Positions 13,784 to 21,433 of a stretch of DNA of 21,498 bases are shown piece after piece. Every line of letters begins with the position of its first letter. The stretch's first letter is position 1. Where the stretch lies: positions 1 to 21,498 of the forward strand of contig JAITKS010000378.1 of assembly GCA_031278315.1 (NCBI GenBank). The letters are read 5' to 3'. The stretch is from Planctomycetaceae bacterium (GTDB lineage Bacteria; Planctomycetota; Planctomycetia; Pirellulales; Thermoguttaceae). Below the pieces are notes generated by a model. The model saw nothing but the letters and a program-made list of their open reading frames with translations, was not told the DNA's origin and ran no database searches. A program made the translations under genes and the position numbers.

Positions 13784-15538
13784 ATGTTTTTATTCGATAC
13801 CCTTCATGTTGCAGCGTCAGCAATGAATAATAGCCAACTCGGAATGCAAGTAACAGGTCAAAATTTGACTAATGCTCAAACTGTAGGTTATGCTCGCGAA
13901 ACTCTAAATATACAAACAAACTCTAGCCGAAAAATTGGAAACGGAATAACAATCGGTACCGGCGCAAGCGTTACCGGAATCACACAAGTTATCGATAAAT
14001 TTCTCGAAGAACGTCTCCGAAACTCTATCAGTGATTCGACCGCATCAGCAACACAAGAAAAATATTACTCCGAATTAGAAGCATTGCTCAATGAATTGAC
14101 CGGATACGATTTAAGCACTTCTATCGAAACATTCTTTAACTCAATTGATAACATACAAAATCACCCCGAAGATGTCACTTATCGTCAAATGGCAGTCGAA
14201 CAAGGATTAAAACTCACACAAGATATCAATCGTATTTCAACCGAAATAATCGATATTCAACGCGAGATCAATTCCGCTGTCACCAACGCAGCCGACGACA
14301 TAAATAAATTACTTACCGAAATAAATGAATTAAATAAAAATATCGCTCTCTACGAATCCGGCGGAGTAAACGGCTCAAGCGATGCTGTCGGACTACGCGA
14401 TCAACGATTAGCTGCACTCTCAAAATTATCTGAATATATCAATATAAAGACTGTTGAAAATTCACAAAACGGCAGCGTTACAATTTATTGCGGGTCTGAT
14501 ATTTTGCTAATGGATGGAGTACAAAATGAATTACTAGTACGAAAACAATATGAAAATTCAGATAGTATTTATTTCGCTGAAATCTGCGTAAAAAACAGCA
14601 TGACACCACTCGATATACGAAGCGGTAACGTCGCCGGTTTGTATCAGGCAAACAAAGAAATTATGAATAATTTCAGTACAGAATTAGATAATTTCGCCGC
14701 CGGACTAATAAACGAATTCAATAACATTTATGCATCGGGACAAGGCTTGACAGGATACACAAATCTCACCTCTGTAATTACATTTGACGATCCCGATATC
14801 GCAATTAGTGTTAATCCGAATTTGAATCAGCCAATATCAAACGGCGGTTTTTATTTACAACTTTACGATCCCAATACAACAACTACTACCGATTATTACA
14901 TTCCCGTTGAAGTTGCTCAACCGTCGCAAATCGATCCGTTTTCACTCAAGAAATCGCCGTCCGTTGCGGGAACAACTGTCAACGATATTATGCTTGCAAT
15001 TAACTCAATAAACGGTATCAGTGCATCGGTAAATTCATTCGGCGAACTCGAAATTTCAACTGGTAATTCCGGACTAGAATTCGCATTTGCAGGTGATACA
15101 AGCGGTGTACTTGCAGCTATCGGATTAAATACTTTTTTTACAGGCAATTCAGCACAATCAATAGGAATAAATCAAACTGTATTAAATGATCCAAGTAAAT
15201 TTGCAGCATCACAAAAAGCTGTAGGATACGATGTAGATAATAGCGTAAAACTTTCCGCTATGTCAGTAAAACCAATTACAGGATTAGATAATAAATCCGT
15301 TATCGATTTTTACGACGGAATCATAAGTGAAATAATGTTAGCAGCAAGTACAATGAAATCTATCGCAACAACAGACTCACTCTATCAAGCATCGATTCAA
15401 GCACAAAGAGATTCAATAAGCGGCGTAAATATTGAAGAAGAAACAATCCTAATGATGACATATCAACGCTCATTCCAAGCTAACTCAAAATTGATCTCAA
15501 TTATAGACGAAATGCTACAGACTCTTATTGAATTGTAA
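13784..15538 (+). CDS. flgK: Flagellar hook-associated protein FlgK (HAP1)
   Basis: The 584-residue protein forms, with FlgL, the junction between hook and filament and is exported by the flagellar secretion system. The N-terminus has the rod/hook/HAP signature: LHVAASAMNNSQLGMQVTGQ (8-27), then NLTNAQTVGYARE. Heptad helices follow to about residue 200, with LRDQRLAALSKLSEYINIK (about 206-224), which is typical FlgK. The C-terminus reads SGVNIEEETILMMTYQRSFQ then ANSKLISIIDEMLQTLIEL, the conserved FlgK terminal helix. Length is in the family range. No Shine-Dalgarno sequence precedes the ATG. It lies 282 bp upstream of flgL on the same strand. The coding strand is C-rich over G, opposite to flgL. 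Confidence 0.95.
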   Translation: MFLFDTLHVAASAMNNSQLGMQVTGQNLTNAQTVGYARETLNIQTNSSRKIGNGITIGTGASVTGITQVIDKFLEERLRNSISDSTASATQEKYYSELEALLNELTGYDLSTSIETFFNSIDNIQNHPEDVTYRQMAVEQGLKLTQDINRISTEIIDIQREINSAVTNAADDINKLLTEINELNKNIALYESGGVNGSSDAVGLRDQRLAALSKLSEYINIKTVENSQNGSVTIYCGSDILLMDGVQNELLVRKQYENSDSIYFAEICVKNSMTPLDIRSGNVAGLYQANKEIMNNFSTELDNFAAGLINEFNNIYASGQGLTGYTNLTSVITFDDPDIAISVNPNLNQPISNGGFYLQLYDPNTTTTTDYYIPVEVAQPSQIDPFSLKKSPSVAGTTVNDIMLAINSINGISASVNSFGELEISTGNSGLEFAFAGDTSGVLAAIGLNTFFTGNSAQSIGINQTVLNDPSKFAASQKAVGYDVDNSVKLSAMSVKPITGLDNKSVIDFYDGIISEIMLAASTMKSIATTDSLYQASIQAQRDSISGVNIEEETILMMTYQRSFQANSKLISIIDEMLQTLIEL

Positions 15539-15820
15539 GCGAAAGATAATTTTCATAATATACTACTAACACTTTAAATTTTGATTTTAGATTCGATTGA
15601 GATTTTCAATTCAATTCAATTTTGATTTTAGATTCAATTTGATTTAGATTTTAAATTCGATTTAGATTTTAGACTTGATCCTTTTCATTGCTAGTAGAAA
15701 CAAAAATTCCACAGATATTTTACGATGATATATTACGGTCGATTTCAAATTCAACGGGATATTTACAATCGTTATAATTACTCATCATTTTTACAACTGT
15801 TTACAATATAAATAAGTAAA
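15539..15820. repeat. flgK-flgL spacer with GATTTTAGATTC-type simple repeats and TAATATATC copies
   Basis: Degenerate repeats of GATTTTAGATTCAATT fill 15582-15680. A diverged minus-strand copy of the dispersed motif follows at 15698-15723; read in reverse it is GTAAAATATCTGTGGAATTT. A second core, TGATATATTA, is at 15726-15735. The motifs end 85 bp before flgL. No terminator hairpin is obvious, so flgK and flgL may be cotranscribed. Confidence 0.55.
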
Positions 15821-18800
15821 ATGGCAATAGTTCCATTAGGTTTTAATCGAGTTAGTGTTGCATTTCAGGTTTCTCGTGCGGGCGGTAATTTGGCTAGTAA
15901 TAGTTCGCTATTGTCGAAATACGAACAGCAACTCTCGACGTTAGTACAATATCAGTACGGCAGCGATTCGCCTTACAATGCCTCGGCGACTTTGGCTATA
16001 CAATCTCAAATTGAGCGTAAATTGCAAAATGCAACTAACTTGAAAAACTCTCAAAATTTTCTTACTGCTAGTGATTCTGCTTTATCGAAAATTGCAACAC
16101 TAACAAACGACGCACAAGCGATGGCTTCAAACGCAATAAATACTTTAACAACAGCCGAAGAGCGTAGTACGCTTGCTCAAAGTGTTAAGCAAATCGTGCA
16201 GCAATTTTTTAATTTCGGGAATTCTTCTTACGAAGGACGCTATCTTTTCGCCGGTTCGACTACAGATGTTATTCCGTTTGAATGGGGAAATAATTCATCT
16301 TACACAATAAATTATCTTGGTAACGAATATGATGTTCTCTCGTGGAGTGACACTGATATTCTCACCAAGTCTAATACAAACGGAGTTGAAGTTTTCGGTG
16401 CGATTTCTGATCCGGTTTGCGGAAAAGCTGATCTTAATCCTGCTATTTCAAGTTCAACTTTGTTATCTGATCTCAATGGCGGTCGCGGAATTGATAAAGG
16501 TTTCATACAAGTTACATACACGCTCGACGGAATTTCAACAACGTATGAAGTCAACTTGAGTCAATGTGTTTCGCTTGCAGATGTTGAACGTCAACTTGAA
16601 AGCAAGTTGAATCCTAATTTCTCGCTTAAAGTAGATTTTGACGGCAGCGGTATGATTATTTCGCTACCTGCCGATGTTAAAGGTACGGTGAAAATATCTG
16701 AATCCGGACGCGGTAAAACTGCACAGCAACTCGGTATTCCAACAGACACACAATTTGATCGTGAAAATAAACTTATATGTAGTGATCTCAATCCGGTTAT
16801 TACATCGACAACTAACTTGAGCAGCTTATTAGGTACGCGTTCAAATACAACTTTAACCTTTGCCGGTAACAACAACGATATTTTTATTGAATCGAAATAT
16901 AACGGCGGAAGTTACACTGATAGTGAAAATAATATCTTTCCTTTAAATGGAGTTAATTTCGTAATTCAAGCCGATTCGAATATTGTCAAAGGCAGTGAAT
17001 CGGCAGCTTATGATTCTTCAACTCAAACTGTAACGATAAAAATTCACCCTGATAACACAACCGCAAATGACATAATTGCAGCAATAAATAAAGCGTCGGA
17101 AGCTAAAGAGATACCGCCGTTTAATGCGCAATTATCTCAAACGGACAAGGTTGGAGCTAATCTTGCGGGAACGGGAATTGTGTCGTATTTACCCGGATTT
17201 ACGGTTAATTGCGGAACAGCAGCAGGAGGCAGCGGCACCGATTTGGATCTAAAAGGAATTGAATTGACAAATGGTAATTATACGTTCAATATCGATTTGA
17301 CAGATTGCAAAACTATCGGCGATATGTTGGCTAAACTGAACGATCCGCAATATGGAATTTATGCAACGATAAATGATACAAAAAACGGTATAGATATTCG
17401 CAGCCGAATAAGCGGTGCAGATTTTTGTATCGGTGAAAACGGCGGCACGACCGCATCGCAACTCGGCATTCGTACTGTCGATACGGATACTTCACTAGAC
17501 GAATTTGATTACGGACGAGGTGTAAGCGATTACGACGGTCCAGGCGAATCGGCTTCAGCTTATTATTCGAGTGTTACGGCAAACAGCGGATTAGTTTTTA
17601 ATGCAAAAACAGACGGTAAACAATGGAATGATTACACAATTAAATTCACTCAAACAACGGATGTAAACGGCAAAGTGATTGTGTCGATTGATGAATCGTC
17701 GAAAACGGTAAATATTGCAATTAATTCAGGTGTAACGACTGCAAAGGAGATTGTCGAAGCATTTAATACGCAACCGACTGCAAAACAATTTTTCGATTTA
17801 CAACTTGATCAGCGTGAATCGTTAAATAATGGTGACGGTGTAGTTTATCTTGGCGAGACGAAAACAAGCGGCGGAACAAACGGCGGTGTTGATTTTACAA
17901 TCACACGAAATGACGGTGTCGTTCTGGAGATTGATATTAAAGGAGCAAAAACAACAGGTGATATTTTGAAATTAATAAATGAGAATATTGACAACGGAGA
18001 TCATTTGTTGACAGCGGGATTATCGGAATTCGGCAATGGTATTGAGTTAGTAGATTCGAGTTTTGGTGAAAGTGTAACGCGTGTGGACAGGACGTTATTA
18101 TCAACGAGTGCAATTGAGTTAGGTCTTATAAATTACGGCGAAGAATTTCGTGAGAAAACGGGAGGCGGTGAAATTTCTAGTGCAGTTTTGAATGGAAATT
18201 TATTGAATAGTTCGTTATTAATTTCGGCGAATTATGGCGGGACTTATGGGGATAATGTTTTAGTAGAATTTGTCGAAAGTGATGATTTGAGTTTTGTGTG
18301 GGATGCCGCTTCGGGAACGTTACGTTTTGGAATAGAGTCTGGAGTAACGACTGCAAATGACATTATTAGTATATTTAATGAGCAAGCTGCGGAACGTGTT
18401 AGGTCAATGTTTAGTATTCAAAATGCAACGAATGAGGATGGGACTTCAAGTAGCGGAGATGGATTAGTTAATGTTGGTTCAGCAATATTATCGGGCGGAA
18501 GTGATGTAGTTTTGAAGGGAGACGATCCGAATCCCAAAGAGGTAGAATCGTTATTTAGTGCAATGATAAGATTACAAGCAGCGATGGAAAAAAACGACAC
18601 AAGAGAAATTGAACGTGCAGCAGAGTTATTAAGTAATTCGATTGATAAATTGAACAGCACGAGAACAACAGTAGGCGTAATGTTGACAAGTTTAGATAAT
18701 GTGCAGGAACAATTATCGAATGAGAATGTAAGATTACAGAGTACATTAGACACAACATATTATATAGATTATGCAGATGTATCGTTATCTTATCTTTCGC

Positions 18801-18874
18801 ATCAGCTTTCGTATCAAGCGTCGTTGCAGGTAACGGCGGCGATGTTCCAGATGTCGTTGTTGAATTATTTATAG
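15821..18874 (+). CDS. flgL: Giant FlgL-like flagellar hook-filament junction protein (HAP3/flagellin family)
   Basis: The protein has 1017 residues, about three times E. coli FlgL. The ends are FlgL/flagellin helices. The N-terminal part (about 1-155) has coiled-coil sequence ending EGRYLFAGSTTDVIPFEW, the FlgL landmark. The C-terminal part (about 905-1017) has ELLSNSIDKLNSTRTTVGVML and ends in DVSLSYLSHQLSYQASLQVTAA-like sequence. Between them are repeated domains. Three related blocks contain TTANDIIAAIN (about 407), TTAKEIVEAFN (about 634) and TTANDIISIFN (about 840), each followed by a GxGxVxxL turn and a Gly-rich stretch. LLSDLNGGRGID (near 214) resembles flagellin_IN/hook repeats. Surface-exposed central expansion is the likely meaning. 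Large FlgL proteins are typical of Planctomycetes (from memory). No fliW or csrA follows. Confidence 0.9.
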   Translation: MAIVPLGFNRVSVAFQVSRAGGNLASNSSLLSKYEQQLSTLVQYQYGSDSPYNASATLAIQSQIERKLQNATNLKNSQNFLTASDSALSKIATLTNDAQAMASNAINTLTTAEERSTLAQSVKQIVQQFFNFGNSSYEGRYLFAGSTTDVIPFEWGNNSSYTINYLGNEYDVLSWSDTDILTKSNTNGVEVFGAISDPVCGKADLNPAISSSTLLSDLNGGRGIDKGFIQVTYTLDGISTTYEVNLSQCVSLADVERQLESKLNPNFSLKVDFDGSGMIISLPADVKGTVKISESGRGKTAQQLGIPTDTQFDRENKLICSDLNPVITSTTNLSSLLGTRSNTTLTFAGNNNDIFIESKYNGGSYTDSENNIFPLNGVNFVIQADSNIVKGSESAAYDSSTQTVTIKIHPDNTTANDIIAAINKASEAKEIPPFNAQLSQTDKVGANLAGTGIVSYLPGFTVNCGTAAGGSGTDLDLKGIELTNGNYTFNIDLTDCKTIGDMLAKLNDPQYGIYATINDTKNGIDIRSRISGADFCIGENGGTTASQLGIRTVDTDTSLDEFDYGRGVSDYDGPGESASAYYSSVTANSGLVFNAKTDGKQWNDYTIKFTQTTDVNGKVIVSIDESSKTVNIAINSGVTTAKEIVEAFNTQPTAKQFFDLQLDQRESLNNGDGVVYLGETKTSGGTNGGVDFTITRNDGVVLEIDIKGAKTTGDILKLINENIDNGDHLLTAGLSEFGNGIELVDSSFGESVTRVDRTLLSTSAIELGLINYGEEFREKTGGGEISSAVLNGNLLNSSLLISANYGGTYGDNVLVEFVESDDLSFVWDAASGTLRFGIESGVTTANDIISIFNEQAAERVRSMFSIQNATNEDGTSSSGDGLVNVGSAILSGGSDVVLKGDDPNPKEVESLFSAMIRLQAAMEKNDTREIERAAELLSNSIDKLNSTRTTVGVMLTSLDNVQEQLSNENVRLQSTLDTTYYIDYADVSLSYLSHQLSYQASLQVTAAMFQMSLLNYL

Positions 18875-18933
18875 ACAATGAAATGTTTATATCTTGTAAT
18901 ATGAATTTCGATTTTTCGTTACAATAAATAAAC

Positions 18934-18975
18934 CTGATATGTATAAACACAACACCTTGTGTCTCTACATATCAG
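18934..18975. repeat. Perfect 10-bp palindromic hairpin of the GTAGAG family after flgL
   Basis: CTGATATGTA (18934-18943) and TACATATCAG (18966-18975) pair perfectly, and an inner ACACAA/TTGTGT stem continues the hairpin. The right half, TTGTGTCTCTACATA, resembles that of the palindrome at 13646-13686. No T run follows, so it is a poor classical terminator, though it lies 60 bp after flgL. A diverged TAATATTTTCGGTGAAATTT copy of the other motif follows at 18984. Confidence 0.65.
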
Positions 18976-19082
18976 AATAAACGTAATATTTTCGGTGAAA
19001 TTTCTCAGAGGTTTTAAAATTCATAAACCAAAAAAATTGGAAATAATTATAGGTACGAAAATTAAAATAAGTGTAGTTTAAA

Positions 19083-19469
19083 ATGTATATTCAGATAATC
19101 GGAATAGCAGCTGCCGGCGCAATAGGTACCATCGTACGATACGGAATAACACGAATCGCTGCCGGATTTTTTGTTACAGAATTTTTTATCGGAACTCTAA
19201 TCGTAAATCTACTCGGCGCAATGTTATTCGGATTAATTATAGGATTAATAACAAATGGTATAATTCACGAATATTGGAAAACTATTATTCTAACCGGATT
19301 CTTAGGCGGATTTACTACCTTTTCCGCTTTCGCTTACGAAAATTATCAACTTTGGAACAACCAAAAATATCTTTATTTTTTGATAAATATAATCAGTCAA
19401 AATGTATTAGGAATTGCCGCAATCATATTAGGATTATTTCTAGCCGGATTGATAACAACTCAAACATAA
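19083..19469 (+). CDS. crcB: Fluoride channel CrcB/Fluc
   Basis: The 128-residue protein has four hydrophobic helices (about 4-25, 35-58, 66-86 and 97-123), the normal single-domain Fluc length. It works as a dual-topology homodimer that exports fluoride. Signatures: AAGAIGTIVRYGITR (10-24), IGTLIVNLLGAMLFG (36-50) with the conserved N42, and TGFLGGFTTFSAFAYE (71-86) carrying the Phe-box residues F77, F80 and F83. Only one copy is present. The 208-bp upstream spacer holds repeats and shows no match to the fluoride riboswitch consensus that I can see. Convergent with the lutB-type gene, 121 bp away. Assignment is secure. Confidence 0.95.
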   Translation: MYIQIIGIAAAGAIGTIVRYGITRIAAGFFVTEFFIGTLIVNLLGAMLFGLIIGLITNGIIHEYWKTIILTGFLGGFTTFSAFAYENYQLWNNQKYLYFLINIISQNVLGIAAIILGLFLAGLITTQT

Positions 19470-19590
19470 TTACAAACATAATTAAATAAAAATAATTATT
19501 CCATAATTCAACACAAGAATATACCAGCAAGAAATTCTGCAAAAATCAAAAAAATATATCAAATAATTATTCAATTTTATATTTCATAAT

Positions 19591-20934
19591 TTATTTGTTT
19601 CGTTTAGGTAATTCGCGTCCGTCCATCCATGCTTTTAACTTACCAAACTTAAACGGCAAGTAAGGTGCTATTCGAATTCCCAATCTTACAAAAAACATCA
19701 TCGTTTTAAAAACATATTGATGCCTTGCGCCAAAAGAAAATATTTTCCACATAATTGTTTCAGTTAATTTGCGGCCGTGAGTATTTTTTTCAATTACGTT
19801 GCGCCTTTGTTTTAGAATTAAATGATTCAAATCAATTTTAACCGGACAAATCGAACCGCAAGCTCCGCATAACGAACACGCAAAAGGTAACTCCCATGCG
19901 GTTTCTATTCCTAACATTTCCGAAGTCAACACAATGCCTAGCGGTCCCGGATATATCCATCCATAAGCCCAACCGCCTACTTGACGAAATACCGGACAAT
20001 TATTCATACAAAGTCCGCAACGAATACATTTCAATATTTCACTAAATTCGGAATCCGCCAACGCACGTGTTCGACCATTGTCAACCAACACTACATATAA
20101 CTCTGTACCCGCCGCCGGTCCATTCACAAAATGTGTGTACGACGTCAATCTCTGACCAGTTCCCATTCGCGCTAACATGTTCAAAAAAAGAGGAAGATCA
20201 ACAAGACGCGGTAACAACTTCTCTATTCCCATCATCGCAATATGAACTTTAGGAGACGATGTCGATAAACCGATATTACCTTCATTTTCACATATACATA
20301 ATGTTCCTGTTTCAGCTATTCCGAAATTCACTCCTGAAAATCCTATTTCCGAACTAATAAATTTCGACCTTAATTGACGTCTAGCAATTTTTGTTAATTC
20401 TTCGTGTCCGGCTGAATTGCTTTCGCCTAATTTCTCCTCAAATAACTTGCCTATTTCCGACGCCGAAAGATGTAATGCCGGCGTAACAATATGAGACGGA
20501 CGCGTCCCCGAAAGCTGAACAATAAATTCACCGAGATCAGTCTCACACGATGTTATACCGTTAGATTCAAGAAAATGATTCAGATCGATTTCTTCACTTA
20601 CCATTGACTTGCCTTTAACTGCAAGTTTCGCATTATGCTGATTGATAATTTCTAAAATCTTTTTGTTTGCTTCGTCTGCATCTTTAGCGCAAATTACTTT
20701 TACGCCTTTAGATTCAAGTTGTTCAATAAATTGTTCAAGTAAGATATCCAAATTCGACAAAACATATCGCTTGATTTCCGACGCTGATTGCCGCCATTGA
20801 ATCCATTCTTCTATTGTCCAACACACGCTTAAATTATTCGACGCCGATTGAAGAGATGTCGAAACAAGCGATCTAGGTCCATCACCTTTATAAAGTGATC
20901 TTGTTTTCTCTTTTAAAAATTTAGCTCCAGTCAT
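19591..20934 (-). CDS. lutB: LutB/YkgF-family iron-sulfur lactate-utilization protein
   Basis: The 447-residue protein has an N-terminal LUD domain (about 60-290) with LAVKGKSMVSEEIDLNHFLE and GFSGVNFGIAETGTL (198-212). Two 4Fe-4S ferredoxin motifs follow: CIRCGLCMNNCP (C303, C306, C309, C313) and CSLCGACGSICP (C353, C356, C359, C363). The C-terminal tail near WMDGRELP (436-443) is typical of the family. LutB acts with LutA and LutC to oxidise L-lactate, passing electrons onward. Here no lutA or lutC is adjacent: the gene's 3' side is crcB and its 5' side a repeat-rich spacer, so partners must be elsewhere or the protein has another quinone/electron role. No Shine-Dalgarno sequence is seen before the ATG. 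Confidence 0.93.
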   Translation of the reverse strand: MTGAKFLKEKTRSLYKGDGPRSLVSTSLQSASNNLSVCWTIEEWIQWRQSASEIKRYVLSNLDILLEQFIEQLESKGVKVICAKDADEANKKILEIINQHNAKLAVKGKSMVSEEIDLNHFLESNGITSCETDLGEFIVQLSGTRPSHIVTPALHLSASEIGKLFEEKLGESNSAGHEELTKIARRQLRSKFISSEIGFSGVNFGIAETGTLCICENEGNIGLSTSSPKVHIAMMGIEKLLPRLVDLPLFLNMLARMGTGQRLTSYTHFVNGPAAGTELYVVLVDNGRTRALADSEFSEILKCIRCGLCMNNCPVFRQVGGWAYGWIYPGPLGIVLTSEMLGIETAWELPFACSLCGACGSICPVKIDLNHLILKQRRNVIEKNTHGRKLTETIMWKIFSFGARHQYVFKTMMFFVRLGIRIAPYLPFKFGKLKAWMDGRELPKRNK

Positions 20935-21193
20935 TTTTAATTCGGGAAAAATTGTAGTTATGATAAATTGTTATAATTCATTGAGATAATGATTAGTTTT
21001 CTTTCGCAATCATTCTCATGAAAAAATATACGTTACGTTTTGCAATATTGCTCAAACTCTGAAATGTAGAAATACAATACATTGTGTATCTTTAGATATA
21101 TTACCATAATTTTAAGAAAATACAGCTCACTTTAAATTGATAAAAATTTTGGTGTGTTTCGTGTGTTAAAAAATAATTGTGCGAGCTAACCGT

Positions 21194-21285
21194 TATCATC
21201 GGAAATTCCGAAGATAGAATTTTTTTTGCAGAGATTTATTTTACCTATTTTGGTATCATCGGAATTTCCGAAGATAGAATTTTTG
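21194..21285. repeat. Two direct copies of a hairpin followed by T-runs
   Basis: Copies at 21194-21225 and 21254-21285 each contain TATCATCGGAA...TTCCGAAGATA, an 11-bp stem with one mismatch and a one-base centre. GAATTTTT follows each. They differ by one base in the centre (AAATTCC versus AATTTCC). The hairpin plus T run resembles an intrinsic terminator read on the plus strand. No gene ends just before them, so they may be repeats instead. The second abuts a TAATATATC motif at 21286. Confidence 0.75.
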
Positions 21286-21394
21286 TAATATATCGGTGGA
21301 ATTTTTGTTTTTAATTTCTTGAACGGTTTGAAAATTTTATCAACCTTCTCTTTGACCCGACTTGAAGAGAATATTGGGCATCTTGACCCCCCCA

Positions 21395-21425
21395 TTGACT
21401 TAGAGTGAACTCTAAGATGTAAAAT
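21395..21425 (+). promoter_or_regulatory. MerR-family-type promoter with 19-bp spacer and operator dyad
   Basis: A -35 box TTGACT (21395-21400) and a -10 box TAAAAT (21420-21425) are separated by exactly 19 bp. The spacer contains the perfect dyad CTTAGAGT-GA-ACTCTAAG (21399-21416). The overlong spacer with a central dyad is the signature of promoters untwisted by MerR-family activators (SoxR, CueR, ZntR, NmlR-like). It points right, towards the window edge. The opposite strand lacks a comparable -10. Confidence 0.72.
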
Positions 21426-21433
21426 GTTAAAGC

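Larger units (their letters stand above)
20935..21433. other. Non-coding spacer upstream of lutB with palindromes and TAATATATC motifs
   Basis: No convincing gene. A 91-codon minus-strand frame (21186-21461) is built from the two hairpin repeats and the dispersed motif, so it is rejected as protein. A weak palindrome (21066-21093) is followed by GATATATTACC, and a good motif copy (TAATATATCGGTGGAATTTT) begins at 21286. The lutB promoter should lie near 20940-21060 on the minus strand but is not clear. Confidence 0.55.

Noticed and set aside
18934..18975. Intrinsic terminator for flgL
   Set aside because: The hairpin is perfect but no T run follows, and it belongs to a dispersed palindrome family.
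18875..19082. Fluoride riboswitch upstream of crcB
   Set aside because: I looked for the conserved riboswitch core before the start codon and saw none; the spacer holds a palindrome and repeat copies instead.
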